64,000 nucleotides of DNA from Halobellus clavatus (GTDB taxonomy: Archaea > Halobacteriota > Halobacteria > Halobacteriales > Haloferacaceae), in the NCBI RefSeq assembly GCF_900107195.1, contig NZ_FNPB01000001.1, positions 645,284 through 709,283 of the forward strand. The letters run 5' to 3'. Within the stretch, counting starts at the first letter, position 1, and each line of letters opens with the position of its first letter. Under the pieces are notes generated by a model. That model searched no databases, was not told where the DNA came from, and saw nothing but the letters and a program-made list of their open reading frames with translations. The position numbers were made by a program, and so were the translations under genes. Below, piece by piece: positions 40,967-49,580 of the stretch.

Positions 40967-41773
40967 ATGCAGGTAGTCACGCTGGGGCCCGAAGGAACGT
41001 ACTCCCACCGCGCCGCCCGCGCCGTCGACGAGGACGTCGCCTTCCGCGAGTCGGTGTCGGCCATCGTGGCCGCCGTCGACAACGGCGAGTTCGAGCGCGG
41101 CGTCGTGCCCATCGAGAACAGCATCGAGGGCAGCGTCACCGAAACCCTCGACGCAATCGCCGACGCCGACATCGCTGTCACAGAAGAGATCGTCACACCG
41201 ATCCGCCACGCCCTCCTCGCCCAGTCGGGCAACTTCGACACCGTCGCCTCCCACTCGCAGGCGCTCGCCCAGTGTCGCTCCTATCTTGAGCGCGAGTACC
41301 CCGACGCGACCCTCGAGCCCGTCGCGAGCACCGCCAAGGGCGTCGAGTACGCTCGCGAGGATCCGACCGTCGCGGGGATCGGCCATCCCGACAACGCCGA
41401 CGACGACCTCACCGTGGTCGCCGAAGACATCCAGGATCGATCGTCGAACTCCACGCGGTTCTTCGTCGTCGCGCCCGCCGCAGAGCGGGACGAGGGCGGC
41501 GGGAAGTCGACGGTCGTGGTCTATCCGAACGCGAACTACCCCGGACTCCTGCTCGAACTGCTCGAAGCGTTCGCCGAGCGCGACATCAACCTCTCGCGGA
41601 TCGAGTCGCGACCGAGCGGGAACCGACTCGGAGACTACCTCTTCCACATCGACTTCGAGGCCGGCCTCTACGAGGACCGCGCCACGGAGGCGCTGGCTGA
41701 CGTCGAAGCGATCGCCGCCGACGGCTGGGTGAAGCGGCTCGGCTCCTACGACCGGCGACACGTCGTCGACTGA
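40967..41773 (+). CDS. pheA: Prephenate dehydratase
   Basis: Converts prephenate to phenylpyruvate, the committed step to phenylalanine. The 268-residue protein has the monofunctional archaeal layout: PDT domain (residues 1-175) with LGPEGTYSH, PIENSIEGSV and the catalytic SNSTRFF; then an ACT regulatory domain (about 185-268) with LSRIESRPSGNRLGDYLFHIDFE, the ESRP Phe-binding motif. Feedback inhibition by phenylalanine is therefore expected. It follows hisH by 66 bases with a TTTTAGCGCC promoter-like box. Confidence 0.94.
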   Translation: MQVVTLGPEGTYSHRAARAVDEDVAFRESVSAIVAAVDNGEFERGVVPIENSIEGSVTETLDAIADADIAVTEEIVTPIRHALLAQSGNFDTVASHSQALAQCRSYLEREYPDATLEPVASTAKGVEYAREDPTVAGIGHPDNADDDLTVVAEDIQDRSSNSTRFFVVAPAAERDEGGGKSTVVVYPNANYPGLLLELLEAFAERDINLSRIESRPSGNRLGDYLFHIDFEAGLYEDRATEALADVEAIAADGWVKRLGSYDRRHVVD

Positions 41774-41878
41774 CCGCCGGGTTTCGAGCGGGAGCGGCGC
41801 GCTGGCGTGACAGCTGCGATCACGGCTCCGGCTGTATTTATCATCTCAGCGCGCCTCTGAGAGAGCGGTGAATACACG

Positions 41879-42319
41879 ATGATGAAGCGTTCCCCCAGTT
41901 TCGACGAGTTCGCGTTCGAGGACCTCTTCGCCCGGATGTCCCGGCAGTTCGAGGAGATGAGCAGTCAGCTCGACGGCCCCCGGTCGCCCAGCCGCGAGAT
42001 GGCGATCGACCTCCGCGACGAGTCGGAGTCGCTCGTCGCCGTCGTCGACCTCCCGGGCTACGCGAACGACGACATCGACGTCTCGATCGACGACCAGCTG
42101 CTGACGGTCGCGGCCGTCCGCGAGTCGGCCGAGATGGACGAGGACGACCGCTACGTCCACCGAGAACGCCGTTCGACCTCGGTCCGCCGGTCGATCCGTC
42201 TTCCGTGTGACGTCCGCGCCGACGACGCCAGCGCGGCGTACAACAACGGCGTCCTCACCGTCACGTTGCCCAAGCGCGTCGTCGACGACGATGACGCACA
42301 CCGGATCGACGTCGAGTAA
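41879..42319 (+). CDS. Small heat shock protein Hsp20
   Basis: A 146-residue ATP-independent holdase chaperone. The alpha-crystallin domain (about residues 42-130) has VVDLPGYANDDIDV, a YVHRERRS strand and the ending AAYNNGVLTVTLPKR, the classic GVLT consensus. TATTTAT at 41835-41841 with a CTCAG-N7-CTGAG inverted repeat (41845-41861) before the start could be the heat-shock control region. ATG at 41879 or 41882. The C-terminal IxI motif is replaced by RIDVE. Confidence 0.9.
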   Translation: MMKRSPSFDEFAFEDLFARMSRQFEEMSSQLDGPRSPSREMAIDLRDESESLVAVVDLPGYANDDIDVSIDDQLLTVAAVRESAEMDEDDRYVHRERRSTSVRRSIRLPCDVRADDASAAYNNGVLTVTLPKRVVDDDDAHRIDVE

Positions 42320-42397
42320 CGTGCCGGTCAGTCCGGGGCGGGACGGCGTCTCCCCCGAGGAGTGATTTTTTCTCCCTCCGAGAGAGCCACTGAAGCG

Positions 42398-42628
42398 ATG
42401 AGCGACTCGGGCCTGCGGCTGGTACTGAAGCGCCTCTATCAATCGCTGATGCTCTTCTCGGTGCTTTCGGGGATCACGATCGGTTGCTACGTGATATACG
42501 CGTCGCTCCTCGGTGATCCGGTGTTCGGACTCGTCGGGGATCCGAGATACGGGCTCGGCGGACTGTGGTGGGCGCTCGGCCTGCTGATGATCGTCCAGTC
42601 GGTGTGGTACCTCGGGAAGATCCCGTGA
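42398..42628 (+). CDS. Small membrane protein, two helices
   Basis: A 76-residue hypothetical protein with two membrane segments (about residues 16-37 and 55-72) joined by a Gly/Pro-rich loop LGDPVFGLVGDPRYGLG. It is positively charged at the N-terminus (LKRLYQS), so both ends probably face the cytosol. The ATG at 42398 is preferred; an upstream in-frame start would add 12 residues. I do not recognise the family. It ends three bases before the convergent UPF0146 stop. Confidence 0.65.
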   Translation: MSDSGLRLVLKRLYQSLMLFSVLSGITIGCYVIYASLLGDPVFGLVGDPRYGLGGLWWALGLLMIVQSVWYLGKIP

Positions 42629-42631
42629 GGC

Positions 42632-43051
42632 TCACTCGCCCAGGCGGGCGACGTACAGCGTCTCGCCCGCCGGTAGCGACTCAGTTTCCGCCGCGACGGC
42701 CGGCGGGTCGTAGCCGAGGGTCGTGAACAGGAAGTCGGCGTCGACCGCGCGAGCGACCGCGAGCGCCGGGCGGTGGAGTTCCGGCGGGAGGTTCAATCCG
42801 TAGAGCAGGTCCGCCTCGTAGGCGTCGCCGGGATGATCGCGTCGGCCGGCGGCGACGACGTCGTCGCGGACAAATGCGACGGCGGCGGGCACCCCCAGTT
42901 CGTCCGGGTCGGCGACGTCGGTGGCGGTGACTTCGACCCCCCGCTCGGCGAGGGCGAGGGCGACCGCTGGCCGCCGGCCGATACCGATCTCCACGGCCGA
43001 GCCGTACGTGCCGAATCGGGCGACGAGGGCGTTCTCACGCGGCGAATTCAC
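42632..43051 (-). CDS. UPF0146 family protein
   Basis: A 139-residue archaeal protein with a Rossmann-like fold: VEIGIGRRPAVALALAERG resembles a SAM-binding glycine loop and VTATDVADP the acidic end of strand beta-2. The LLYGLNLPPELHRPAL segment is typical of UPF0146. It may be a small methyltransferase-like protein, but no activity is known. GTG start at 43051, divergent from archaemetzincin. Confidence 0.85.
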   Translation of the reverse strand: MNSPRENALVARFGTYGSAVEIGIGRRPAVALALAERGVEVTATDVADPDELGVPAAVAFVRDDVVAAGRRDHPGDAYEADLLYGLNLPPELHRPALAVARAVDADFLFTTLGYDPPAVAAETESLPAGETLYVARLGE

Positions 43052-43090
43052 GGCGGGATATTTATCAATCCACCCTGCTTAAGCCCTGCT

Positions 43091-43612
43091 ATGCACGTCG
43101 ATATCGTGCCGATCGGGGACCTCTCAGCGCAGGTCAAGCGCGAAGCGTCGGCCGCGCTGCGAGGGGTCTACGACTGCGACGTCACAGTGCAGGAGGAACA
43201 GTCGATCCCCGACGGCGCGTTCGACCGGAGCCGGAACCAGTACCGAGCCGAGCAGTTCATCGAACTGGCGAGCAGGGCCGGATCGGGTGAGAAGAACATC
43301 GGGATCACCGCACAGGACCTCTACTACCGCCGCCGGAACTACGTGTTCGGCCTCGCGTACCTGAACGGTAACGGCTCCGTGATCTCCACACATCGCCTCC
43401 AGACCTCCTCCGACGGCGGCATCACCACCAAGCCCCAGACGGAGGTGTTCGCAGACCGGGTCCGCAAGGAGGTCGTCCACGAGATCGGCCACACGCTCGG
43501 CCTCGAACACTGCGACAACAGCAAGTGCGTGATGTCGTTCTCGCCCACCGTCCGCGAAGTCGACGTCAAAGAAGAGAACCTCTGCGGGACCTGCAGTCAG
43601 CTCCTGTACTGA
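43091..43612 (+). CDS. amzA: Archaemetzincin (zinc aminopeptidase-like protease)
   Basis: A 173-residue cytosolic metalloprotease. The extended motif HEIGHTLGLEHCDNSKCVM gives H130, E131, H134, H140, C141 and C146, and a second zinc site adds C165 and C168 from CGTC. This is the complete two-zinc archaemetzincin signature. Length equals the family norm. The promoter CTTAAG at about 43078 with a short leader fits haloarchaeal initiation. The natural substrate is unknown. Confidence 0.94.
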   Translation: MHVDIVPIGDLSAQVKREASAALRGVYDCDVTVQEEQSIPDGAFDRSRNQYRAEQFIELASRAGSGEKNIGITAQDLYYRRRNYVFGLAYLNGNGSVISTHRLQTSSDGGITTKPQTEVFADRVRKEVVHEIGHTLGLEHCDNSKCVMSFSPTVREVDVKEENLCGTCSQLLY

Positions 43613-43697
43613 CGGCTCGGCGAATTCACCGGGCGCGCACACGCCGATACCCCCCGCAGCAACTACTATACGGAGTCCGGACCAACATTGAAAGGTG

Positions 43698-44144
43698 ATG
43701 CAGTACCTCGTTGCCGTCGACGGTTCGGAACCGAGTACCGAAGCGCTCGAACACGCACTCGAGGTCGCAGCGCAGATGGACGCGTCGCTCACCGTCGGAT
43801 ACGCGGTCGAACCGCGCGTCCTCGTCGAAGATTCTGGCGAGGAGGCCCCGACGCACGCGCAGGTCGGGGATCGGATCTACACGGAGAACATTGAAGTCGC
43901 CGAAGAGCGCGGGCAGGACGTCCTCGACGACGCCCGCGACCGCGCGTCAGACGTCGGCATCGACATCGAGACGACGCTCCTGTACGGCGATCCCGTCGAG
44001 AGCATCGTCGAGTACGCAGAACAGTCCGAGATCGACGGCGTCATCGTCGGGCATCGGGGGCTCTCCGAGCGCGTCGAGATGGTCGGCAGCGTCGCGAAGG
44101 GGCTGGTCGAGAAAGCGACGGTTCCCGTTACGGTCGTCAAGTGA
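43698..44144 (+). CDS. Universal stress protein, ATP-binding type
   Basis: A 148-residue UspA-fold protein, opening MQYLVAVDGSEPSTEAL with the canonical core and ending in the ATP-loop region GHRGLSERVEMVGSVAKGL and VTVVK. The loop has one residue fewer than the G-x2-G-x9-G spacing, but the family allows this. The ATG at 43698 is used; a GTG directly before it is in frame. Convergent with the ABC operon. Confidence 0.88.
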   Translation: MQYLVAVDGSEPSTEALEHALEVAAQMDASLTVGYAVEPRVLVEDSGEEAPTHAQVGDRIYTENIEVAEERGQDVLDDARDRASDVGIDIETTLLYGDPVESIVEYAEQSEIDGVIVGHRGLSERVEMVGSVAKGLVEKATVPVTVVK

Positions 44145-44207
44145 GCGACCGACGTGTCGCCATCGGTGCACTCGGTAGACGAGCAGTGAGACCGAGACGC
44201 TTCAGCA

Positions 44208-44942
44208 TCAGTCGACTCGGAGGCCGCGTCGGAAGCCCAGGCCGACGACGAGTGCGAGAACAGCTAAGTACGCGAGGCTGAACCACAGGTTCCTCGGGAC
44301 CACGCGCGCGGTCAGCGCAGCGTCGAACGCCAGTTTCATCGGGAAGTGACCGGGGAGGAACGGCGCGAGTGCGTGGGTCTCGTCAGTCAGTGGGCTCTGC
44401 GCGAGGAAGAGGTCGAAGAACGGCCCGAACAGCAGGACGTAAACTCCGGCGAGTCGGTTCAGAACGAGGCCGACGAGCGCTCCGAGGCCACCGTACAGCA
44501 GGGCGACAAGGAGGATTGCGAGCAGGTACCAGCGGAGACGTTCGACCGACATCACTGCGGACAGGACGCCGACTGAGACGACGCTCCCGACGAGCGCCGC
44601 CAGCACGAGTACTCCGCCTCGGGCGGCCACGATTTCGACTGCGTCGGCGCCGGCGATGGCGAGCCGACCGTCGACCGCGCTGGCAGACTGCATCAGGAAC
44701 AACCCAGCGGCACCGCCGACGAACGCGGCGGCCATCGGCGTCGTCAGGACCGTCGCGACGGCGGTCATCTCGGCGGACATCGCGCCCTGGATCGGGATAT
44801 CGACCGTCACTCGGCTCTCTGGCATCACCCAGTGGAAGACGAGGATCAGATAGACCGGGAGGAACGCCAGGAGTGAAAGCAGGATCGGCGTCCGTGCGTA
44901 CTCGCGGACGCCCATCTCGAAGGTCGTCCGCAGCGTGCTCAT
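44208..44942 (-). CDS. ABC-2-like transporter permease, second subunit
   Basis: A 244-residue polytopic membrane protein with about six helices, opening with a cytoplasmic MSTLRTTFEMGVREYART coupling helix. It has large hydrophobic blocks and a GGLGALVGLVLNRLAGVY segment, typical of ABC-2/NosY-type export permeases. It is the last gene of the operon, coupled to the first permease by ATGA (44939-44942). Substrate unknown. Confidence 0.82.
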   Translation of the reverse strand: MSTLRTTFEMGVREYARTPILLSLLAFLPVYLILVFHWVMPESRVTVDIPIQGAMSAEMTAVATVLTTPMAAAFVGGAAGLFLMQSASAVDGRLAIAGADAVEIVAARGGVLVLAALVGSVVSVGVLSAVMSVERLRWYLLAILLVALLYGGLGALVGLVLNRLAGVYVLLFGPFFDLFLAQSPLTDETHALAPFLPGHFPMKLAFDAALTARVVPRNLWFSLAYLAVLALVVGLGFRRGLRVD

Positions 44943-45688
44943 CCCCCGCCACCTCCCGTTGCGGCCAGCGCCGTGTAAACGAGGAACGTCGCGACGAGGA
45001 CGATGGCCCCGTAGGTGGCGGCTGCGAGCACGTCACTCGCGGCGGGGGCTGTCCCGTCGACCGCCGCCTGGAACACCTCGTGGGGATAGTGGAGCGGAAA
45101 GAGTTTCGTCGCCGCCGCGTCCGTCGCAATCACCCCGCTCGCGAGCGCCTCGTCCACGTCGACGACGAAGATGAGCACGAGCGATCCTTCGAGTTCCCGG
45201 GGGAGAACAGTCCCGATCAGCATCCCGATGAGTCCGTACAGTCCGCCGACGAATGCGAGCGTCAGGAACCCGAGGGCGAGCGATTCGACTTCGGTGGTCG
45301 TCGCCAGGACGCCCAGCGAGAGCGCGGCGGTGAGAAGCGTCGCGAGACAGACCGCACCGAGGCGCGAGACGAAGAGCGCCAGTTCCGGAAAGCCAGCCAG
45401 TGACAGGCGCTCGTCGGCTCGCTGGGCGCTGATGACCTGGAAGAGTCCGATCACCGCGGGGAGGAACGCGGCGACGAAGAGCGTCCCGGCGGTCGCGCCG
45501 AGGGCTCCGGGGTCAGTCGTCATATACGGGAGTCGTGGGAACGCCGACAGCATCGACTCGTAACTCGTGATGACGACCGGCGGGAGCACGACGAGCAGCG
45601 CGACGTTGATCGGCTCCCGGACGAACTCCCGGACGGCCGCATCGAGGCCGACACGCAACCGATCGCTCGACGGACGGCTCACCGTCAT
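44939..45688 (-). CDS. ABC-2-like transporter permease, first subunit
   Basis: A 249-residue membrane protein of the same type as its downstream partner, with about six helices and a matching LYGLIGMLIGTVLPREL stretch. The two permeases are likely paralogues forming a heterodimer. It overlaps the ATPase gene by four bases (45685-45688). It opens with an Arg/Ser-rich cytoplasmic arm then VREFVREPINVALLVVLP. Confidence 0.82.
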   Translation of the reverse strand: MTVSRPSSDRLRVGLDAAVREFVREPINVALLVVLPPVVITSYESMLSAFPRLPYMTTDPGALGATAGTLFVAAFLPAVIGLFQVISAQRADERLSLAGFPELALFVSRLGAVCLATLLTAALSLGVLATTTEVESLALGFLTLAFVGGLYGLIGMLIGTVLPRELEGSLVLIFVVDVDEALASGVIATDAAATKLFPLHYPHEVFQAAVDGTAPAASDVLAAATYGAIVLVATFLVYTALAATGGGGG

Positions 45689-46422
45689 CGCACCCCCTCC
45701 TCGCCGGCCTGGCTCGACCCCTCGTCGGTCACGTCGGTCAGGGTGCCGTCCGCGAGTTCGAGGATCCGATCGAACCGCTCCTGTTCGTTGATCAGGTGCG
45801 AGATGATCGCCACGGCCGTGCCGCGCTCGCGAAGTGCCGCCGTGAGGTCCCAGAACGCGAGGTACGTCTCCCAGTCGAACCCCGTGTACGGTTCGTCCAG
45901 GAGCAACACGTCGGGGTCGTGCATCAGTGCGATCGAGAGGTTGATCTTCTGCCGATTGCCGCCGGAGAGCCGATCGATCCGGTAGTCGAGGAACTCCTCG
46001 AAGTCCAGCGTCTCGGCCAGGCGGTCACGGGCCGACTCGATTTCGGTGGGGTCCATCCCGTACGCCTCACCGAACAACCGGAACGTCTCCTCGACGGTCA
46101 GTCGGTCGTACAGCAGTTCGTCCTGGGGGCACCACCCGACCCGACCGTTCACGTCGACAGTGCCCTCGTCGGCGTCGAGTTCGCCCACGAGGATCTTCAT
46201 CAGCGTCGACTTCCCGGATCCGTTCCCGCCCACGATGCCGACGACCTCGCCGCGCCGGATAGTGACGCTCGCGCCGGTCAGCACCTCGACGCTCCGCCCG
46301 AACGGAAGCCGGGAACTGTAGGTCTTCGCGAGGTCGGAGCCGCGGAGGACGACGTCACGGTCCCCGGCGGTCGGTTCCGACTCGGACTCCGGGCGCTCGG
46401 TGCCGACGATCCGTTCGGTCAT
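45685..46422 (-). CDS. ABC transporter ATP-binding protein
   Basis: A 245-residue ATPase of the exporter type. Walker A VGGNGSGKST, Q-loop GWCPQDELLY, signature LSGGNRQKINLSIAL and Walker B VLLLDEPYTGFD are complete, with switch His in IISHL. The 30-residue N-terminal acidic extension is halophilic. It is translationally coupled on both sides by ATGA overlaps, upstream with the secreted repeat protein and downstream with the first permease. Confidence 0.9.
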   Translation of the reverse strand: MTERIVGTERPESESEPTAGDRDVVLRGSDLAKTYSSRLPFGRSVEVLTGASVTIRRGEVVGIVGGNGSGKSTLMKILVGELDADEGTVDVNGRVGWCPQDELLYDRLTVEETFRLFGEAYGMDPTEIESARDRLAETLDFEEFLDYRIDRLSGGNRQKINLSIALMHDPDVLLLDEPYTGFDWETYLAFWDLTAALRERGTAVAIISHLINEQERFDRILELADGTLTDVTDEGSSQAGEEGVR

Positions 46423-47966
46423 CGTTCGTACCACCACCACGCACCGCCGAGGACCGCTAGCGCCACCACGCCGACGCCGACCGTCGACAGGAGTCGAGTC
46501 GTCCCACCGGCGGTAGTGATCGTGATCGGGACGAAGTACCTATCGGAGGTGATCCGTTCGTCGTCGGGCGTGTCGGCGGTTACTGTGAGCGGAATCGCGT
46601 CCCGCGTCGGGACGCCGTCCTCGGGCGTCGTCACCTCGAAGGTCATCGTCACGCTCTCGCCGGGCGGGAGCGACGCGACGTAACTCGTCGGGTTGTTGCT
46701 CTCGTACGGCGCGTCGACGGCCAGATGGGCGTGAACGTCGGTGAGGCGCTCGTTTCCGACGTTCCGAACGCGGACGCGGACGGCGTTCGTGCTGTCGATG
46801 CCGAGCGTGGTGTTCATCGGTTCGACGGCGAACGTCGGTTGCTCCAGTGCGGGCGTCACGCCGATCGGACCGATCCGGTCGGTGGCGTAGTCGCCGTCCG
46901 CGCCACGATAGGCCACCGAGACCGGCAGCGAGTAGTTCTGCGGCTCTGCGGCCGCTGTGGCCCGCACCTCGTACGTGACGGTTCGGCGTTCGCCGGGGGC
47001 CCAGTAGCCGACGAAGCGCGTCGCGTTCGCGCTGCCAGCGACGCGGATCGCGGAGTGCGGCGAGCGGAGGGTGACGGTCGCGTCGGCCACGGAGACAGGA
47101 CCGTCGTTCCGGAGCGTCAGCGAGACGGTTCCGTTCTCGTCGACCTGGAGCGAACGGCTCACGTTCGAAACGTCGAAGGTCGTCTCCGGAAGTGCGTGGA
47201 GGGGAACCGCCAGCGAAGGTGTCGATCCGGTCGTTCCGCCGGGCTTCTCGAAGTCGATCTGCGCCGATAGCGAGTAGTTACCCGTGGCGGCGCTGTCCCG
47301 GAGCGCCGTCTCGAACTCGAAGGTGCGATTCTCGCCGCGCTCCCAGGTATCCACGAACCGGGTGCTCGAATCGCTCGATCCGAGCGAGACGCTCGGGGAG
47401 GATGCAGAGAGCGAGAGGGTCGAATCGTACGCCGCGGACGTCCCGACGTTCCGGATCGTCACTTCGAGCGTGCCGGAGCCGCCGACGGGAGCCGACGAGT
47501 CGGTGTCGACGACGTCGAACTGCGGGCCACGCTCGACGCGAACGGGCAGGGAGACCGTCGTTTTCCGTTCGACGTCGCCGCCGGCACCGTTATTATACTC
47601 GTACGAGAGTCGAAGCGGGACGCGGTAGGTGCCGCTGTCGATGTTCGAGGGAACGTCGAGTGACAGCGAGAGGCTCGCCGGAGCGCCGTCCGGGAGCGAC
47701 GCCACGTACAGGTGGTTCGTATCGACCTCGATGGGCCCGACGGTGTTTGCCGGTCGGATGTGGACGTTGTACGCGTCTCTCGTCTCGTCTTCAGCACCCG
47801 TGCCGTCGTTCAGGAGTTGGAAAGAGACGTGGTTGGTTCCACCGGGCTGAATCGTCGGACTGGCGACGACCGTCTGTATCTCCGGGTTCGAGGTCAGCGC
47901 CGCAACCGGTGCCGCACTCAGGACGACCGACGCGACGAGCAGGACCACCAGGGCGACTCGCTTCAT
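46419..47966 (-). CDS. Secreted COG1361/NEW3-like repeat protein, membrane-anchored
   Basis: A 515-residue extracytoplasmic protein. It has a Sec signal peptide (residues 1-23, cleaved after VAA), four beta-sandwich repeats of about 110 residues (CARDB/NEW3 type), and a C-terminal membrane helix (about 492-511) ending WWWYER. Each repeat has a V-R-N-G strand (TIRNVGTSA, LRNDGPVS, RVRNVGNER) and a PGE turn before a TFE strand. It is the first gene of the ABC operon and is coupled to the ATPase by ATGA. It is probably a surface partner of the exporter: a docking, adhesion or cargo-handling domain. No enzymatic motif is visible. Confidence 0.84.
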   Translation of the reverse strand: MKRVALVVLLVASVVLSAAPVAALTSNPEIQTVVASPTIQPGGTNHVSFQLLNDGTGAEDETRDAYNVHIRPANTVGPIEVDTNHLYVASLPDGAPASLSLSLDVPSNIDSGTYRVPLRLSYEYNNGAGGDVERKTTVSLPVRVERGPQFDVVDTDSSAPVGGSGTLEVTIRNVGTSAAYDSTLSLSASSPSVSLGSSDSSTRFVDTWERGENRTFEFETALRDSAATGNYSLSAQIDFEKPGGTTGSTPSLAVPLHALPETTFDVSNVSRSLQVDENGTVSLTLRNDGPVSVADATVTLRSPHSAIRVAGSANATRFVGYWAPGERRTVTYEVRATAAAEPQNYSLPVSVAYRGADGDYATDRIGPIGVTPALEQPTFAVEPMNTTLGIDSTNAVRVRVRNVGNERLTDVHAHLAVDAPYESNNPTSYVASLPPGESVTMTFEVTTPEDGVPTRDAIPLTVTADTPDDERITSDRYFVPITITTAGGTTRLLSTVGVGVVALAVLGGAWWWYER

Positions 47967-48043
47967 CGGGGGTCACCTCCGTCTCTCCGGAGGGCGTCGA
48001 TTCGCCACGAACGGGGAATCCCCGCGGAGGTGTTATTCATCAT

Positions 48044-48102
48044 ATTCGGTGTATTCCGAATGTTCTGTACGACAGAATTTAGTATTTTCGGTAGTTACCG
48101 AA
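48044..48102. promoter_or_regulatory. Three inverted repeats: candidate operator array for the GbsR regulator
   Basis: IR1 TTCGG-N6-CCGAA (core 48045-48060), IR2 TTCTGT-N3-ACAGAA (48063-48077), IR3 TTCGGTA-N2-TACCGAA (48087-48102) lie in the 140-bp divergent promoter region. IR1 and IR3 cores are identical (TTCGG/CCGAA with the same 6-base spacing) and their starts are exactly 42 bases apart, four helical turns. The TATA-like TTTAGTATT of the regulator gene lies between IR2 and IR3, and IR3 ends four bases before its ATG. Autoregulation and control of the ABC operon are inferred. Confidence 0.6.
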
Positions 48103-48106
48103 TTGT

Positions 48107-48658
48107 ATGAATCAAGACGCCGAGGACGTCGACGGAACCGACGAGGATGCGGTGCAGCAGGCCCGTGAGGAAGTCATTCAGGCGCTGGAGCGGAGTGCGG
48201 AAGTGTACGGGCTGAACCAGAGTTACGGACGATTGTACGGTATCCTCTTCTTCGAGAACGAACCGCTCTCGCTCGACGGACTGGTCGAAGAGAGCGGGTA
48301 CGCCAAGTCGACTGTCAGCACTGCAATGCAGAAGATGAACCGCCTCCACCTGGTGCACCGCCGGTCGGTGCCGGGAGAGGGCAAGAAGGTGTTCTACGAG
48401 GCCGAGACCGACTTCTGGCACGTCATCCAGAAGTTCCTCCAGCACGAGGTTCGGCGCGAGATCGACGTGATGACGCGAGCGCTCGACTCGGCCGCGGAGC
48501 GTCTCGAAGACGCCGACGGCGAGCAGGCAGACGCGTATCTGGAGCGGGTCGAATCACTTCGAACGATGTACGATCGGAGCGAGCGACTGCTGGGGATCCT
48601 CACGAGCAGTTCGATCGAACGATTGACCGGACTGCTAGACAGACTGCAACGCGACTGA
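48107..48658 (+). CDS. GbsR/MarR-family transcriptional regulator
   Basis: A 183-residue dimeric winged-helix regulator. The N-terminal dimerisation helix is followed by the HTH (GRLYGILFFENEPLSLDGL, SGYAKSTVSTAMQKMNRL, then wing VHRRSVPGEGKKVFYEA). A long C-terminal helical arm (about 105-180) completes the GbsR layout. Residues KSTVSTAMQKM form the recognition helix. It is divergent from the ABC/secreted-protein operon, with the operator array between, so it is very likely the local repressor. The effector is unknown; GbsR relatives sense choline or glycine betaine, but no osmolyte genes are here. Confidence 0.88.
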   Translation: MNQDAEDVDGTDEDAVQQAREEVIQALERSAEVYGLNQSYGRLYGILFFENEPLSLDGLVEESGYAKSTVSTAMQKMNRLHLVHRRSVPGEGKKVFYEAETDFWHVIQKFLQHEVRREIDVMTRALDSAAERLEDADGEQADAYLERVESLRTMYDRSERLLGILTSSSIERLTGLLDRLQRD

Positions 48659-48680
48659 TAACGGCCGGTCTAGCGCTGTC

Positions 48681-48767
48681 GCGGTGAGAGCCGATCCCTT
48701 GCACCTACTGCGGTGAGAGCGAGTGTCTTGCCGCTGCTGCGGTGAACGCGGCCGAGGACTCAAGTCG
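48681..48767 (+). repeat. 29-bp tandem repeat, about three units
   Basis: Units start at 48681, 48710 and 48739, each opening GCGGTGA. The first two agree well over their length (GCGGTGAGAGC, then CTTGC); the third keeps only the first seven to nine bases. It lies in the 130-bp gap between the GbsR and SDR genes. Its function, if any, is unknown; it ends just before the SDR start. Confidence 0.5.
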
Positions 48768-48788
48768 TTCGGCCGTGAGCCACCGGAC

Positions 48789-49520
48789 GTGACACCGCAA
48801 GGCAGCGTCGCCCTGATCACGGGCGCCAGTTCAGGAATCGGTGCAGAGACAGCGCACGCGCTCGCCAGCGACGGTGCGGACGTCGCCCTCGCAGCGCGAC
48901 GACGAGCGCAACTCGAAACTGTGGCCGAGGAGATCGAATCGTCGACCGACGCCGAGACGCTCGTCGTGCCGACAGACGTTCGCGAGGAGGAAGCGGTCGA
49001 GGCGATGGTCGAAACGACAGTCGATCACTTCGACCGCCTCGACGTCCTCGTGAACAACGCCGGCCTCGGCGTCGGCGGCGACGTCGAGGAACTGTCGACA
49101 GCGGACTACCGCCTGATGATGGAGACGAACGTCGACGGGTACTTCTTCGCGACCCGGGCGGCTATCCCCCATCTGCGGGAGTCCGCGGGGAACCTCGTGT
49201 TCGTCGGCAGTTTCGCCGGGCAGTACCCCCGCCCCGCGAACCCGGTGTACGCGGCCACGAAGTGGTGGGTCCGTGGATTCGCCCACAGCGTCGAGGCCCA
49301 GATCGGTTCCGACGGGGTCGGCGTCAGCGTCGTCAACCCCACCGAGGTCAGGACGGAGTTCGCCAGCGAGTCCGGGGCGTCGTTCGAGGACCGCTTCGAC
49401 CCCGGTGAGGTGACTGAACCCGAAGAGATCGCGGAGGCGATCGCGTTCGCCGCCTCGCAGGAACGATCGACCGTCCACGAGATCGACCTCTACCGACGCG
49501 ACAAGTTCGACGGCTGGTGA
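48789..49520 (+). CDS. Short-chain dehydrogenase/reductase
   Basis: A 243-residue NAD(P)-dependent oxidoreductase. Cofactor motif TGASSGIG (residues 11-18), an AARRR stretch that favours NADP, NNAG near 89, and catalytic S-Y-K (GSFAGQYPRPANPVYAATK). Classical SDR length. It opens at a GTG (48789) placed directly before the first strand; the frame is open 22 codons further but that part does not look like the family. Substrate unknown. Confidence 0.87.
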   Translation: MTPQGSVALITGASSGIGAETAHALASDGADVALAARRRAQLETVAEEIESSTDAETLVVPTDVREEEAVEAMVETTVDHFDRLDVLVNNAGLGVGGDVEELSTADYRLMMETNVDGYFFATRAAIPHLRESAGNLVFVGSFAGQYPRPANPVYAATKWWVRGFAHSVEAQIGSDGVGVSVVNPTEVRTEFASESGASFEDRFDPGEVTEPEEIAEAIAFAASQERSTVHEIDLYRRDKFDGW

Positions 49521-49580
49521 GGGCGGGGCCGCGTGTACTGAACTCCCAGCGACGCTGCACGGTCGGCTTCACTCGCGCGG

